Below, in pieces: positions 19,246 to 31,365 of a stretch of 64,000 nucleotides of DNA (position 1 is the first letter of the stretch; each line of letters opens with the position of its first letter). Source of the DNA: Zoroaster sp. YZ-2022 (lineage: Eukaryota; Echinodermata; Asteroidea; Forcipulatida; Zoroasteridae); NCBI GenBank assembly GCA_029582265.1, contig CM055816.1:93855588-93919587 (forward strand). Direction: 5' to 3'. The notes under the pieces are model-generated. The model ran no database searches. It saw only the letters and a list, made by a program, of their open reading frames with translations, and was not told where the DNA came from. The position numbers and the translations under genes were made by a program.

Positions 19246-20716
19246 GATGTTACAAAGGACCAAAAACAAACCATTTTAGAGGAATTTAAATACACAGTAA
19301 TTAATACACAGTAAAATAGATTTTGAATCTTTTCGATGGCTGCGACATTTTACATTTTGATTTTAATGAAAATCATGATTTGGTTACAAAAAGCAACATT
19401 CCCAATGGTACTACAACGTCTCTTACTTGAGTGACGTCATCTTGAGTGAAGTGCCATACAACATTGTTCAGTTGTCATGTTAAAGGGGCAGTATCGTCAC
19501 GATCAACAGGGCATGGAATCGGAGTAGTAGTTTCAGATTAACTCAGTGACTGAAAACATTACCCGACATGATGATAATCGTAGCTGCTGCATAAACGAGC
19601 CATTAATTTGTTTTCTTCAGTTTATGCCTTTATCTTAAACTAGGACAACGATTCCATGTCTTGTTAAAAATCTGCTTTGATCGTGACGATGACGGTCCCT
19701 ATAAGACAAATAAACAATAAGTAGGATTTGACTGATGGAAACTGTTGTCTGTCTCTAAAAGTCACCACTAAAACAATGTTTTGGTAGGGTTAACGAAAAA
19801 ATAAGATTTTTTTGCAAACGAGATAACCTAAAACATTATACTGCATAATTTCTTAAAGATAAAGTTAAAACAACAAAAATTGTTGCTTTATTCATACCTG
19901 AAAACCTCATTTACATAATGCTGAACTTCATGTAACTTTTTGTTTTCACATACAAACATGTACAGCAATTTTGTTGTTTTGAAATTTGATGATTGCTGAC
20001 CGCAGGGAAATTTTTTCAACTGTGCTACTGGGGCCCACATCACACAGGCAATTTACAGATAACCAGTTTCTAGCAATGTCCAATAAAGAAATGACACTCA
20101 CATTTTAATTGTCACATAATATTCTAGGAAATGTCGATAGGCTGTCAGGCTACCCAAGCAATTCTATGTCGCATGCAGTCCAGTTGGTTACATGTAATTG
20201 TTGCCTTGTGTGAAGCCCCTCATGAGCAATGTCAATTGGAGATTTAAGATAAACTGCCTAAATACAATACAGTGGGTATCTTTTCAAACTCCAACAAATG
20301 ATCCATGAACGAAATTAATAGAAAATAAAAAAGCTTTTGAACCCCTTGGATATGGCTGCTACATTTTACATTTTGATGTTAGTGAAAAATATGTTTTTGG
20401 TTAGAACCCTCTTACTAAAAGTGACACATCGTGTGTAAAGTGCAGTACATAATTGTCATGCAAAGTCAATCGTTTCATTTCACAGGTGCACGTAAAAAAA
20501 AAAAAGGATTTGAATGAAATACGAAGACAAAAAAGTGGTTGATTTCTCTAAGTCAACACATCATAATTGCCTTGATAGGGTTACTGAAAAAACATAGCTT
20601 AAGTTTTTAAAAATAAAAGAACTGTATGTCTGCTACAGTAGGAAAAACAAAACAAAACACAAAATATAATTGCTTTTGGCAAACATTTGGGGCATATTAG
20701 ACCTGCACTCATACTT
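19246..20716. other. Repeat-containing intergenic region
   Basis: Contains the MITE at 19484-19700 and a diverged direct repeat (atggctgcgacattttacattttgat near 19338 and atggctgctacattttacattttgat near 20350, each followed by GTTA-rich sequence). No coding exon recognised. Confidence 0.45.
19484..19700. mobile_element. TTAA-type MITE, copy 1
   Basis: After TTAA (19480-19483) it begins AGGGGCAGTATCGTCACG and ends CGTGACGATGACGGTCCCT, followed by ATAA, a one-base change from TTAA. The inner parts share agggcatggaatcg / cgattccatgtcttgtt. It is the same family as 34989-35140. Confidence 0.65.
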
Positions 20717-21049
20717 TTACAGTGCCTTTTTGAAAGCCAAGAAGGCTCGGAGACCTCGTAGGATGGCATTGTCCCTGCTTCTTACTCCTTGCTGCTCATA
20801 TACACATTTCTCCAAGAAGGTCCAAGCGCCTTGACATCTCTGCTGGTATTTGCAATCAAGCACGTAATGCGCCTTGTAACATACATCCACTGCTTTCAAG
20901 ATAGAGGGTTGCGGCAACGCATGCTTCTCGATAATTACAAAGACTGCACTCATTGGGTTGAGAACTCCATTGCCTAGTGCAAGAATATACGGCTGTGGAT
21001 ATTTCTTTGGGTCAATAGCCTCCAGATAACTGGGCATGTGGATGATCTC
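20717..21049 (-). CDS. Terminal exon of an expanded uncharacterised (SAMD3-like C-terminus) gene
   Basis: The acceptor TTTTCATGCAG|GAGATC gives an exon from 21049 to the stop at 20717, 110 residues. Motifs: YPQPYILALG, AVFVIIEKHAL, SILKAVDVCYKAHYVLD, CQGAWTFLEKCVY, RGLRAFL. I recall similar C-termini in large fish and invertebrate families annotated as SAMD3-like or uncharacterised C2H2 proteins; no biochemical function is known to me. Upstream exons on the minus strand are not securely identified. A candidate 72-bp exon at 22064-22135 has good splice sites but its phase does not join directly. The exon is fully open and shows no sign of decay. Confidence 0.55.
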   Translation of the reverse strand, partial: EIIHMPSYLEAIDPKKYPQPYILALGNGVLNPMSAVFVIIEKHALPQPSILKAVDVCYKAHYVLDCKYQQRCQGAWTFLEKCVYEQQGVRSRDNAILRGLRAFLAFKKAL

Positions 21050-21342
21050 CTGCATGAAAACAAGTAAACTTTAAAGTTTAATTTACACCCCTGTAATTTC
21101 TGCAGGTTATCCCATAGAAGACCTTTGGGAAAGAGTTTGGTTTCATGTCTTTTAAATAGCGTGTTGTGGCCGATCATTCTAGTGCACATGACTGAAGCGA
21201 TATGGATTAAACAGATTTTTTAAATTGCAGCTATCCAGAACCGGGAAAAATCTGGAACCGGGAAAACGACTGTACATGTACATTGTAAATGTAACGTAAA
21301 CCAACATACTAGTACTAATCCAAATGCACCTCATGCACCTCT

Positions 21343-21695
21343 CCACTGACACGTATTTGTCCCACAATCATGAGCAACTGGGGCACGTGCATTTAAACAC
21401 ATAAAGCAGTTGATGTGCAAGTGCAGACTGAAGAAGGGGTACTGGCACATAGCCACTAGCACATAGCCCCACTAACACGTATTTGTCCCAAAATCATGAA
21501 CACATACTGCACCTAAAGCACATGAGGCTCATTTGGTAAGTGCCACTAGCACATAGATCCACTAACACGTATTTGTCCCAAAATCATGAGCACATACTGC
21601 ACCTCTAGCACATGAGGCTCATTTGGTAAGTGCCACTAGCACACAGATCCACTACCACGTATTTGTCCCAAAATCATGAACACATGAAGTGCAGC
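21343..21695. repeat. Tandem repeat, about 91-bp period
   Basis: The phrase CACGTATTTGTCCCA(A/C)AATCATGA recurs near 21350, 21476, 21567 and 21657. The last three full units are 90-91 bp (CCACTAGCACATAG...CATGAGGCTCATTTGGTAAGTG). The following sequence to about 22.0 kb is rich in GCACTTG/CTAGCAC words, probably older copies. Confidence 0.7.
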
Positions 21696-22063
21696 AGTCT
21701 TCCTTGCGGGTCAAGCACTTTAAGTGTGTGAATGCTAGCACATCATTTGGATACACCAATGCACTTGATGTGTCAGTATACACAACTACATCCCATTAGC
21801 TCCTGAAGCACATTAAATACCTGCAGCCACCATGCATATCATGTGCTAGTGTTGGCTGTCTGTCAAACACAATCCACCTATACCTGAAGTGCAAGAAGCA
21901 CTACAAGTGTAGATAATTCTGGGACAAAAATGATGCTAGTGATTATATGAGAGTGTCTAGTACTAGTTTTCTGACTATCACTAGCACTTGGACACAAGCA
22001 CTTGGTCATTGGCAATCTTTTTGTTCCACAATCAAAAACACATAATTATAGTGCTATGTACAC

Positions 22064-22135
22064 CTGAGGGATGAATTATGAAGTGTTCAAGCAGCCCACT
22101 ACGAGTATCCATGTGCTTCAGGTTCTCTGGGTGAT
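22064..22135 (-). other. Candidate small exon, unassigned
   Basis: CATCTTTAG|AT...CCCTCAG|GTGTAC bounds 72 bp with one open frame (HPENLKHMDTRSGLLEHFIIHPS), phase 1 at both ends. It may belong to the gene whose last exon is 21049-20717, but at least one further exon would be needed to fix the phase. Confidence 0.3.
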
Positions 22136-24165
22136 CTAAAGATGAAAGAGGTGTGAAAACAAAGACAAAAATCAATGATCAAAACTTTCTTTTAACCTTC
22201 TTTCATTTCTTGAACACAGTAACACTATAACAATTATGAAAGAACGCTGTTATTTGTAGAAAAACTCTATTTTTAAGAAAAATATGGATCAATTATTTCA
22301 GTATCTGCATTGTTCATGGAATTTTGATCATGCCCTAAAAAACTGATGATAAAAGTTCTCTAGACCTTGGAATTAATATGTTCAAGATTACACAGACATA
22401 GTTTGCTACATGATTAATGAAAAAATAATTCAATTTGAAAAAAATTCTGAAATCTTACTGTTAAAATGCCATAAGATGGTTTGATAGTAATTATGTGCCT
22501 TAACACATAATTTGTAACCAATAACATATTTACTACACTGGTTTCAACTTAACTTAAACATGCCTGCAGATGGTGATCATATAAAGAAGAAGGGCAGGGT
22601 GATAAAACATGTTCAACTTTTTAAAAACCCTTGAGAATCATTCATTTCTAAAAAAAAAAAATACAATGCATCCCCCTAAAAAAGAGATACAAATTCAAAA
22701 GAATTCAACAAGAGAGTTGTTCAAATGGTGATAAAACATTTCTAAAAACCAATGCACCCCCACCCCTACCGCCCGCCCCCCCCCCCCAAAAAACACAAAA
22801 AAACAAGAAGAAAAAAAACAGAATGCTGAAAAAGACAAATGCATTTCCCTTTCAAAGAGTGTTGATTAAATGTTTGCTGTTAACCTGCTTTAAATACCTG
22901 CTATTTATTAACATGTAACAAGGGAACAACAAATCTAGCAGGCAGTTATAACCTGCTGGTAATAATTTTTCCAGTCAGTGTATGACATGTTTTTTCAAAG
23001 TTGGTATTTCGTTGTTTGTGCAACTTCCCCCAACAACCCCCCCCCCCCCCCTCCAAAAAAGAAAAGAAAAACCAGTTTGAAAAATGTTTGTACTTAAGTA
23101 AGGTGTATTTTGATAGTCTCAATAAATTGATTCAAAATTAGAAGAAAAAAACATGGTTGCGTTTCCCTTTAAAAGAGTATTGGTCAAATGTTTGCTGTAA
23201 AATTGTTTAAAACAGGTGTCCGCCTGCTATGTTTTGACAGTAAAAAAAAAAATCCAACAAGCAACAGTTATTAACTATTTCTGGTCAATAGTTTCCAGAA
23301 CGTCTCTAATAGGTTTTAAATAAATTAGTAAAGTGTGTATTCTTTTTCATCTTTAGCAATTTTCCTTGAAACTATATCATGTGTTATTCCATTTTCAGCT
23401 CTTTTTACAAGGAGTGAATTGGTTATAAAAAAATGTTTAAATGGATGATCCTCTTGTGTCTTTAAATAGCTGAACATGTTTCATCACCATACCTTTAATA
23501 TGGGTCACCATTGGCAGATATGCTTAACAATTTTTTTTTCTTTCTTTTTTTCCAAATTTTAAACAAATTTTAAATATTTTGTTAAAATTTTTTTCATTCA
23601 AGTAAGTTTTTAATACTGCTAAAATTTTGCCAAAAATGCAAATGCAATCATTACAAGAAGATGTCTTATTAATCAAATAAATAATATGAAAATAAATTAC
23701 CCATTTTCTAAATGTTTAGATAAAATATATCTTTATATAAGTAGGTGATTCCTACTTACATTCTCTCTAAAAGAAAGAAAAAAACAGTAAAACATTAGCA
23801 GTGCATGCTTAAAATACAAGAAAGAAAATATAAAATGAAATAAATGTAATGAAACTAGATGAGCTAATTTTCAGGTTTTTATGCTTTACAATTTATCGAG
23901 CACTATCTAGGCCTGCCTTTATAGCAAATGTTTTGGTTGATTTTGGCAGATTTTTGTCAACTTTTCCCAGAAAGTAGCTCTCTACAAATTTCAACGTCAC
24001 ACTTGAACATGGAGGATAATGAGTATCAGACACAAGATATGCTGCCAAAAGTAGAATTAGACCTCTCTGTACTAGGTTGTTACCAGTAATCTGGCAAAGG
24101 CTTTTGCCATAAGCAAGTCTGATTCATGAGGTAAAACTTAGCATTTAAAGAATGCTTAGAAACGT
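22136..24165. other. AT-rich intronic/intergenic DNA with homopolymers
   Basis: Contains C-runs near 22778 and 23040 and a diverged duplication (about 22840-22960 versus 23155-23240, sharing AATGTTTGCTGT and flanks). No coding or RNA feature recognised. Confidence 0.45.
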
Positions 24166-24169
24166 TTAA

Positions 24170-24647
24170 GAGGCAAGGTCAAATTCAGTTTTGTGATTCA
24201 TATATAAACAGATAGCCTAGAGCCCTTATTAAAATGTGAAAAACTCTCTAACCTTGCATTAAAGTGGTGTAAAATGTCATTTCATTTGATACCATTTCAG
24301 CGCGAAATATTCTAACACATATTATTTAACATTGTAAACAAATGAATCTGTAACACTCATATAGGCCCTACAGGAATTTTTCGTTCAGAATTTGTCAATG
24401 CCAATTTAATTGAGTATTAAGGAAATTCCAGAGTGAACTACAGATTCCCTGTACAAAATGTATACATACCCATAATCATGTTTGTTTACAATGTGACGTC
24501 ACTGTGTTAAAATATTTCGCACTGAAAAGGGTATCAAATAAAATTACATTTATCTCCACTTTAACATAAGGTTAAAGGCTTGTAATTGTTTTCACCTTTT
24601 GGAACATGAGTGAATCACAGAACTGAATTTGACTTTAGAGTGCCTCT
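24170..24647. mobile_element. TTAA-flanked MITE, 478 bp
   Basis: TTAA at 24166-24169 and 24648-24651. The ends match as inverted repeats (left GAGGCAAGGTCAAATTCAG, right complement AGAGGCAC...AAATTCAG) and similarity continues inward for about 180 bp (GTGATTCA; GTTTACAATGT and its inverse ACATTGTAAAC). No coding capacity. The TTAA target suggests Kolobok or piggyBac mobilisation. Confidence 0.65.
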
Positions 24648-24779
24648 TTAAAACATCAAGCAGGGTAAACATGATTAAAACTGAATGATTTTACTTATTT
24701 CACAATTGTTCAGAAACCACTTATAAAAATATAGGTTTAAGTATGCTTATTTATTTTGCTTTGCCTTAAAAAAAGAAAA

Positions 24780-25440
24780 GATCATTCAAAGGCCTATCCC
24801 CGCTTTTCTCTATTCCCATTTTGGAACACATAAGCCAAAAACAAAAAGAACATAAAAACAAACTTATTTGTGTTTGAACAAATCTCAAAAAATTGTAACT
24901 AGGTTTCTTGTTTACCAGTCAATCCATGCCATATCAACCGGGGGGGGGGGGGGGGGGTTTTAAGTGACCCACTTAGATTTTATCAATGAATATTTCAACA
25001 GTCCCCTAAAATATGAATGTAACCAACACAATTAAAAGTGTCACCAAGTATTATTACTTGTACTTTAAAAAGGGGAGCTCATTTGAAGCCCTCCCCACTC
25101 ACTTTCCCTTTTCTAATTTTGGAATACATAATCCCCAAAAACACAAACTTATTTGTGTTTGAACAAATCTCAAAATATCAAACTAGGTTTCTTGTGTACC
25201 GGTCAATCCATGCCAGGGGGGGGGGGGGTAGTGATCCACTTTGTTTTTTGATGAACATTTCAACAATTGTCCAAAAATTATGCTTGTAATCAACACACAC
25301 TCCGAAAATTGGCTCCCAACGCATTGTTTTTTGTTTTTTTGTTTTTTAGACATGACCCCTTAAACAATAGCCTCGCCTTTTTTTTCACCCCTGTTTTGGC
25401 ATATTCATAAATCTATCTAAGAAAGGAATTAAGAATTAGC
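24780..25440. repeat. Diverged tandem duplication of about 290 bp with G-run
   Basis: Both copies contain AAACTTATTTGTGTTTGAAC and TTTCTTGT.TACC.GTCAATCC, then a run of G (24941-24957; 25216-25227), then a GTGA.CCACTT.G.TTT segment. A third, weaker copy may follow near 25350-25440. Confidence 0.6.
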
Positions 25441-25980
25441 CCTAACATTATAAAATCCTTGAGCAATGCCCCACATCGCCAAAAAGACCCGGTGAAGGAA
25501 TGATTGATCTATACTTGCTTGGAGGCAGATATGTACATCTGGACTACAAACACATGGAATATAATATGCAAACTAACATTACCTTTAGTCACCAGTGCGA
25601 AAAATGTAAAAGGTCCAACATATCGTTTCTGAGACAAAGGCCTCTAAAAATGCCCCAAAACTCACCGATGCACAATTGGGGTTGAAAAAGGGGGCGGGGA
25701 TAAATTATTTAATGAGTCATATTTTAAAAACATGAATTTGGAAGCCAACATTGTGTGTGTTCTGTACACCCGCCGATGATTATTGAAAAAATGATTCGCA
25801 AAGATCTGGCACAGACTGACAAATTAATTTCAAAAACTTAGGCCAGTCGGCACAGAATGTCCTTCATAATAATGGGCATTTTCACATTGATGGGCCAAAA
25901 AGATTCCTTTTAAATGTCACACTGGTGCCCGTAGTGTGGAAACACATACATGGATCTTGGCCTTTAGACAATGAATTATC
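25441..25980. other. Non-coding spacer
   Basis: No convincing exon or repeat seen. Confidence 0.4.
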
Positions 25981-27388
25981 TTAATTGTTTCTCAACAAAC
26001 TGTTCTGCAGCGCCTGAACTTTGGGTGATATTTTTTCTTGATTTAGACCCATAAATACCTTTTGAAGTACCTCAAAAAAGTATTTTACTTCTTTTGGATA
26101 GCTCAAGTTGATTGCGTATATCAGGCCAAACAGAAGAGAACAAGCTCGCGCAGTATCTCCAATGTCACTGATGACTGTGGTACCTTCTAGCACTATCCCG
26201 ACATCTGCTGGGGTGTCCAATGGTGCTTCCTCCTTCTTTATTATGTAGACTGCCATTGTAGCTCTTTCCAACTCTTGCCTAATGACATCGTCCTCTGTGG
26301 TGTCCTGTAAATAAATTTTAAAAACAAAACAAATTAAAACATCATGTTTCAGTTAAAGATGTATCGCGTGATATTTTGCCCTAAATATAAAAATAAACAA
26401 AAAATTTGAGTGAGAGATTTTTTTTTCCTGAGAGTACCAGCCACTCTAAGTAAAATTATGTTGTTGTTTTTACATATTTTTATGCTCAGGAACCATAAAA
26501 AATCTAAATCTTATATAAATACATATGACCAGTCACTTGAGATATTATTGGAATCCTGACCAAAAAATAATTTTTGCATTATATTTTAACTGCTACTAAT
26601 CATTGGCAAATTTTCCCATGCGAAGACTTAAATGAAAGCTTACCCCGTAAAACTATTCTTTTTTAATTTTAAATAATTGTTGTTGGGGTCAAATCAATTA
26701 CAGTATGGCACAACCTTTCCGAAAACATGTACACGAACAATGTTTTCAATCACCCTATACCATAACAACAAATGAATACAGTAATTTTACAATTTCAAAC
26801 AGTATTTCATGATAACAGGTTTTGTTGTGTTATGAGCCTGTAACAGTTTCTTTACAGTTTGATTTTAAATACATCTTCTTAAGTCTTCATTTACTTAAAG
26901 TGCATGTCAGAGCCAAATAAATTATGGGCAATTAGCACTTTAACCACTTTTACAACACACAAACTTTTGACAAATACCGTTTGTCTGATTCTTCGCAAAA
27001 TCTGCATACAATGTTGTCTTCTTCATCGGAGGTTATGAAAATCAGATTGTGAATTGGATTGTGACAAAATATGCTAACAACATTTCAACAAGAATTTTAC
27101 AACAATAGTAATAAAAAAAATGACATTCGAAAGGATAAAACACTAAGCATTTAATTTAAAGTTTGTGAACATACAGATTTGACAGAACATAATGACATCA
27201 CTAAAAAGAAAACGTTTTATCCCAGTCTGAAAATAAGTTTGATACTGTGACTGTACATCTTTTCTGCTTATCAATTTACAAATAAACTTACTAACCTGGT
27301 ACAATTTGAAGAGGGTGTTACTGTCTTCATTGAGGTACTCAATCAGTGTGCGCAATGTCACCTCTCGCCTGACGTGTATGTCACTACT
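25981..27388 (-). CDS. Last two exons of an uncharacterised expanded-family gene
   Basis: Two exons join in phase 0. 27388-27296 (CAAACAG|AGT...TACCAG|GTTAGT) encodes SSDIHVRREVTLRTLIEYL and continues to LFKLYQ. 26304-25981 (TTTACAG|GAC... to the stop) encodes DTTEDDVIRQELERATMAVY, GIVLEG, ARACSLLFGLIYAINLSYPKE and KVQALQNSLL. The LLFGLIYAxNLSYPKE segment is typical of a C-terminal region that I recall in lineage-expanded fish and invertebrate proteins (SAMD3-like and uncharacterised). No catalytic motif is seen and function is unknown. Upstream exons were not found; the gene may begin beyond 30 kb, where a possible untranslated exon with donor ATCG|GTAAGA lies near 30456. Both exons are open with consensus splice sites, so it is probably a living gene. 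Confidence 0.65.
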
Positions 27389-28361
27389 CTGTTTGAAAAT
27401 AATGAAGGAAAGTCATGCACACTGATTGTTTTTTGGGACTTTTTACCGTTAAAAATCTTAGTCTGGTTCCGCGCAACGTTGCCGTTGTGACTTCGTATCA
27501 TGAGAAGGGATTCAGACCATTTAAAATTTCGGACTTTATGCTAAATTGCCAAGTTCGAAATAGGCTATTAAGTATTATTAGATTTTCAAAACTGTGAGCA
27601 TAATAACAATAGCATATGTCACAGACCCACCTCACTTCTATTGGTTATTTGGCTAGTAAAAGTAAGTACCCACGTTAAGTAAAAAGTACTGGTGTACTCA
27701 GGCCTTGTCTTTTAAGGCGCGCGATCGCGCGCGCGCACCATCGCGCGCCTAAAATCACTTTGAGGCGCGCCAAAAACCACGCATCTACGTTCAGTAAATC
27801 TTTAAAAACCGCGCGCCTCGCTGACGTCAGCAGACCACTTCAGGCAATAGCGTATCGGGCCGATACGCTATCGATATGCTATAATTTATTCCATGGTGAA
27901 AAAAAAACACCCCAAAATGTCCTTTGTTCAGTTCGAGAACTAATTGTGAACAACAATAATTTGTTGCCACTGAGGGATTTATTTCGTATTGTAGGAAGCT
28001 TTATTGATACATTTTAATTGGCCGGCAACTTTGTTTCTTTTCAAGAGAATGTGTTTGATGCGCCGCATTTGCAACTGTGCGGCCTGCCGCGATCTATTTA
28101 TGGCATTCAACGTTAAACACATTGACACTGGTTCCGCTACCACACTGCTTAGGTAAAAACCAGATGAGCGGGGTACCCGCGTGCCAGGCAGAGTCGGGAT
28201 AAACACCGCAAAAGTGAAGTCTATAAAAAGTGTCTGTCGTGAGTTACTATGATCATGGAGGAAGGAATGCTATGACATGTTTTCTCAAATAATTATTTCT
28301 GAAACAAAATCTAATGTCGGAAATTTTTTTTTGAGTGAAAGTTAAAAAACAACAACAAGAA

Positions 28362-28390
28362 CAACAACCACCGGTAAACGGTGGTTGTTG
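28362..28390. repeat. Perfect 12-bp stem hairpin
   Basis: caacaaccaccg, loop gtaaa, cggtggttgttg. Confidence 0.6.
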
Positions 28391-30132
28391 AACATCTGAT
28401 GTCCGCCGGGCGCCGGCCGCCAGCAGAACTGAGTTCGACCTATGGAAACAGTTTTGTCTTCGTGGCATCAAAACATTTGTAAATCTCATTCTAGTATCAT
28501 TTCCCCGCCACCACTTAAGAAGTTGTTATTGATGAGAACAATTTAAAAAAAAAACGAAAATCGGAAATGCAAGACTTGATCGGCTATTCCCGGTCCCCAG
28601 GATATGTTGCACCATGCAAACAGGCCTCCGTTTACTTTTAAATCAGGAGTAACGGTAAACACTTTCTAAAACTGTTTTTCTTCTTAATTTTTACATACCC
28701 GACCGCTATTTATTTAATGCCGAAAGCATTATTTCTGAGCTGAGATTCTCCGCCACAATACACAGAATTTAATTCCACAAAACAAAACATGCCAAAGATT
28801 TCTGAAGCTTTTCCGAGGTAAACAATTCACCAATAGTTTGCTCTCAGTCGAATAAATAGATGTTACCATTCTGCTCCATCCAGTCATAATTTTTTAAGTA
28901 GGTCTAGATTTATTGTTTTAAATTTTAGGCTTTGAAACAACTGATTAAAAGACGCATTTCTGCCGACAGTCGGATCACTCACTCGCGCTACTTAGCCTTG
29001 GGAGAATGTATACTGGTATCCTGTAATGTTGTTTCATACATGTATAGTTATATAGCTTGGAAACCAGCCAAGAACCAGGTCCCAGAGGTAAATGTCACCT
29101 GGTCTGGGCGTGTAAAACCACAACCTGTCAGTCATTGTCAAGTGAACAATAGCCTCAACTCTTGTCTTGGCTCTAATCCCAAATTGATACATTCAACATT
29201 CCAAAGTCAGCAGACAGTTCTTTGATGTGAACCTGTGACCCAGAAATTGTGTCTTTTTGGTTGCCGTTGTCTTGTTTCTTTTTCTTTTAAAGCTGGATAA
29301 TTCTAAGGCATCTTTACAGCTGGCCTATGTTTTTAAAAACTTTGCTGAGCTTTTTTTTTATTTACGCAGTAACTGTGGACTTGGAATATAGAGCTCTTAC
29401 CTACCTGCTGTCCAATAAAATACTTTATGAAACTATTTACCTGGGTGAAGCTTGCACTGCAGGGTTTCGTTTGTAAGAACCATTTTATTTCTAGTTTTGT
29501 CAAGTTTAATTTAAAGTAGGCATAAGTCAAGGAATATATTGTAATGTATTATATGGAATTCTTTTGATCATATCTGACTTTGAATTATTGATAAAAACGA
29601 TTAACTTTACTCACACGTTTAAAGCTACAAACTAACAACAATCCAATGTAAAGTGAATAAAACAATAATTAAAACAATAACAACATGAGTCATGTAGGCT
29701 CTACTCCATTTTATATTTAAAAATGGGTTTGATATTAGTTAAGAAAAATGTGACAGAATTACATGTGCACATGTAAACATGTTAAAACCTACCAATTGAA
29801 AAGCAAGAAATATTTTTATGTCTAAAAAAAATATGGTTTTGTCTGACAAATTATATCATGCAATATGCCCCTAAATAGCCTCAGATTGCACCAGAGAGCA
29901 TCTACAACCTAAAAATTTCCCAGGGTCCTTAAGCGGGCCCTGGACCCCACGCCGTTGTGGCTTCGCGCTATGCGCTCGCAGATTCGTGTCATACAAATGG
30001 CCCTACGCTATAATTTCATCCTGGCTAGAACACTGAAAGCGTCCTTTCTTTATTCTACCACGTCTATACTGAGCTGAGGCAAGGTTTGCAGCTGACCAAA
30101 CCTGATTCCACACGATTCCGGGAACCAAAAGT

Positions 30133-30180
30133 AAAACAGCTCGCCTAGGCCAACTTTTACCAGTCTAGGCGAGCTGTTTT
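30133..30180. repeat. Perfect 16-bp stem hairpin
   Basis: aaaacagctcgcctag at 30133-30148 and its exact complement at 30165-30180, loop 16 bp, followed by T-run; no neighbouring gene to assign it to. Confidence 0.6.
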
Positions 30181-31074
30181 TCACTCGCCTGCATTTTATT
30201 CAAGGCAAGGCCTGGTGTACTGTGGTAGTAAAAGTAGTAACATGGTGGGTGTACAAACACATGCAATGTACGCGTGTACATTACACGATGACTCATGCCT
30301 TTCTGATCATTAAATTCTCCACTTTATTTTGGCCAAAATATCATTCATCCTGTTTTGAAATACCTGCAAAGCAAACCATTATTGTCCATTATATCCATAA
30401 AGCTTAATCATTTGTGATTATACTAAATAGGAATGCAGATGAAAGTGGATTCTTACCGATTTATCTCCGGATACACAGGTTGTCAGCGGGTGTACTCTGC
30501 AGCTTTTGACAAATCATCCGAAATGCGCATGTGCGAACACAGAGTGTTGTTTCAGTAACGAATGAGGATAAGTTATTGTTACGTAAATACCATAAATTTT
30601 AAGTTGGTGTAACTAACAACATGACAACTTTGTTTTTACTCTAACAAACTAAGTAAAAGAGGATAACATTAAAGTGAAATTTACTTAATATTGACTATCG
30701 TTGAATTTACTCATTATCGACTTAAATGTATCAAGTTGTATTTATAAGTGTTTTTTTATTTAAATGTATCGGTATAGCTTAAAGAGTTAGCTATAACAAG
30801 TTAACGTAATTTACATTTATTTTAACTTGATAAATTAGAGTAAAGACAACATTCAAAATAAAATAATAGTTGTTCGGGCTATTGCCCGAACACCTAACAA
30901 ATAAATTAACCATAAACATTGTCATGTAGGTAAGTCCAGTGTGCACAGTGCCCTCTTAGTTTTTAGCCCAACATTGGCACAACCGTCCGTCATGTATAAA
31001 ATGCTTTTGTATTAGAAATAAAAATAATAATAAAATTCATTCGTCCCAAAATACATTGATATTACGTATATTAA

Positions 31075-31284
31075 AGGATCCGTGACATACCAAGTTATGA
31101 TGGTGTTATTTATATAGCTGATAATTAATAAACACTAAATCAAAAAGAAAAAACGAGTTTATTACCCCGTGTCTATTTTTAATTAGTTTTTTTTCATTTA
31201 AAAATATTACCTCGTCGGAACGCCCACAAAAATTCCCGCTGGCTCATGAATATATGACGTCATACGCGTGACGTAAACGGGGTA
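31075..31284. repeat. Left terminal inverted repeat of Kolobok element
   Basis: About 210 bp, pairing with 38343-38550. The inner end GACGTAAACGGGGTA lies 80 bp before the plus-strand ORF start. Confidence 0.8.
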
Positions 31285-31365
31285 AGGAAAGCTTACACCG
31301 CTTCGGTCCTGACGCGAAGCTACATGTTAACGTTAACACTGCAGTTAGTATTCACGTTTGCTCAA

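Larger units (their letters stand above)
27389..31070. other. Intergenic region with several perfect hairpins
   Basis: Holds a CpG-rich palindromic patch (27715-27871, including atagcgtatcg-ggc-cgatacgctat) and hairpins at 28362-28390, 30133-30180 and 30871-30891. A stretch at 30590-30870 has word similarity to 47250-47720, a possible old repeat. No exon could be supported. Confidence 0.45.
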
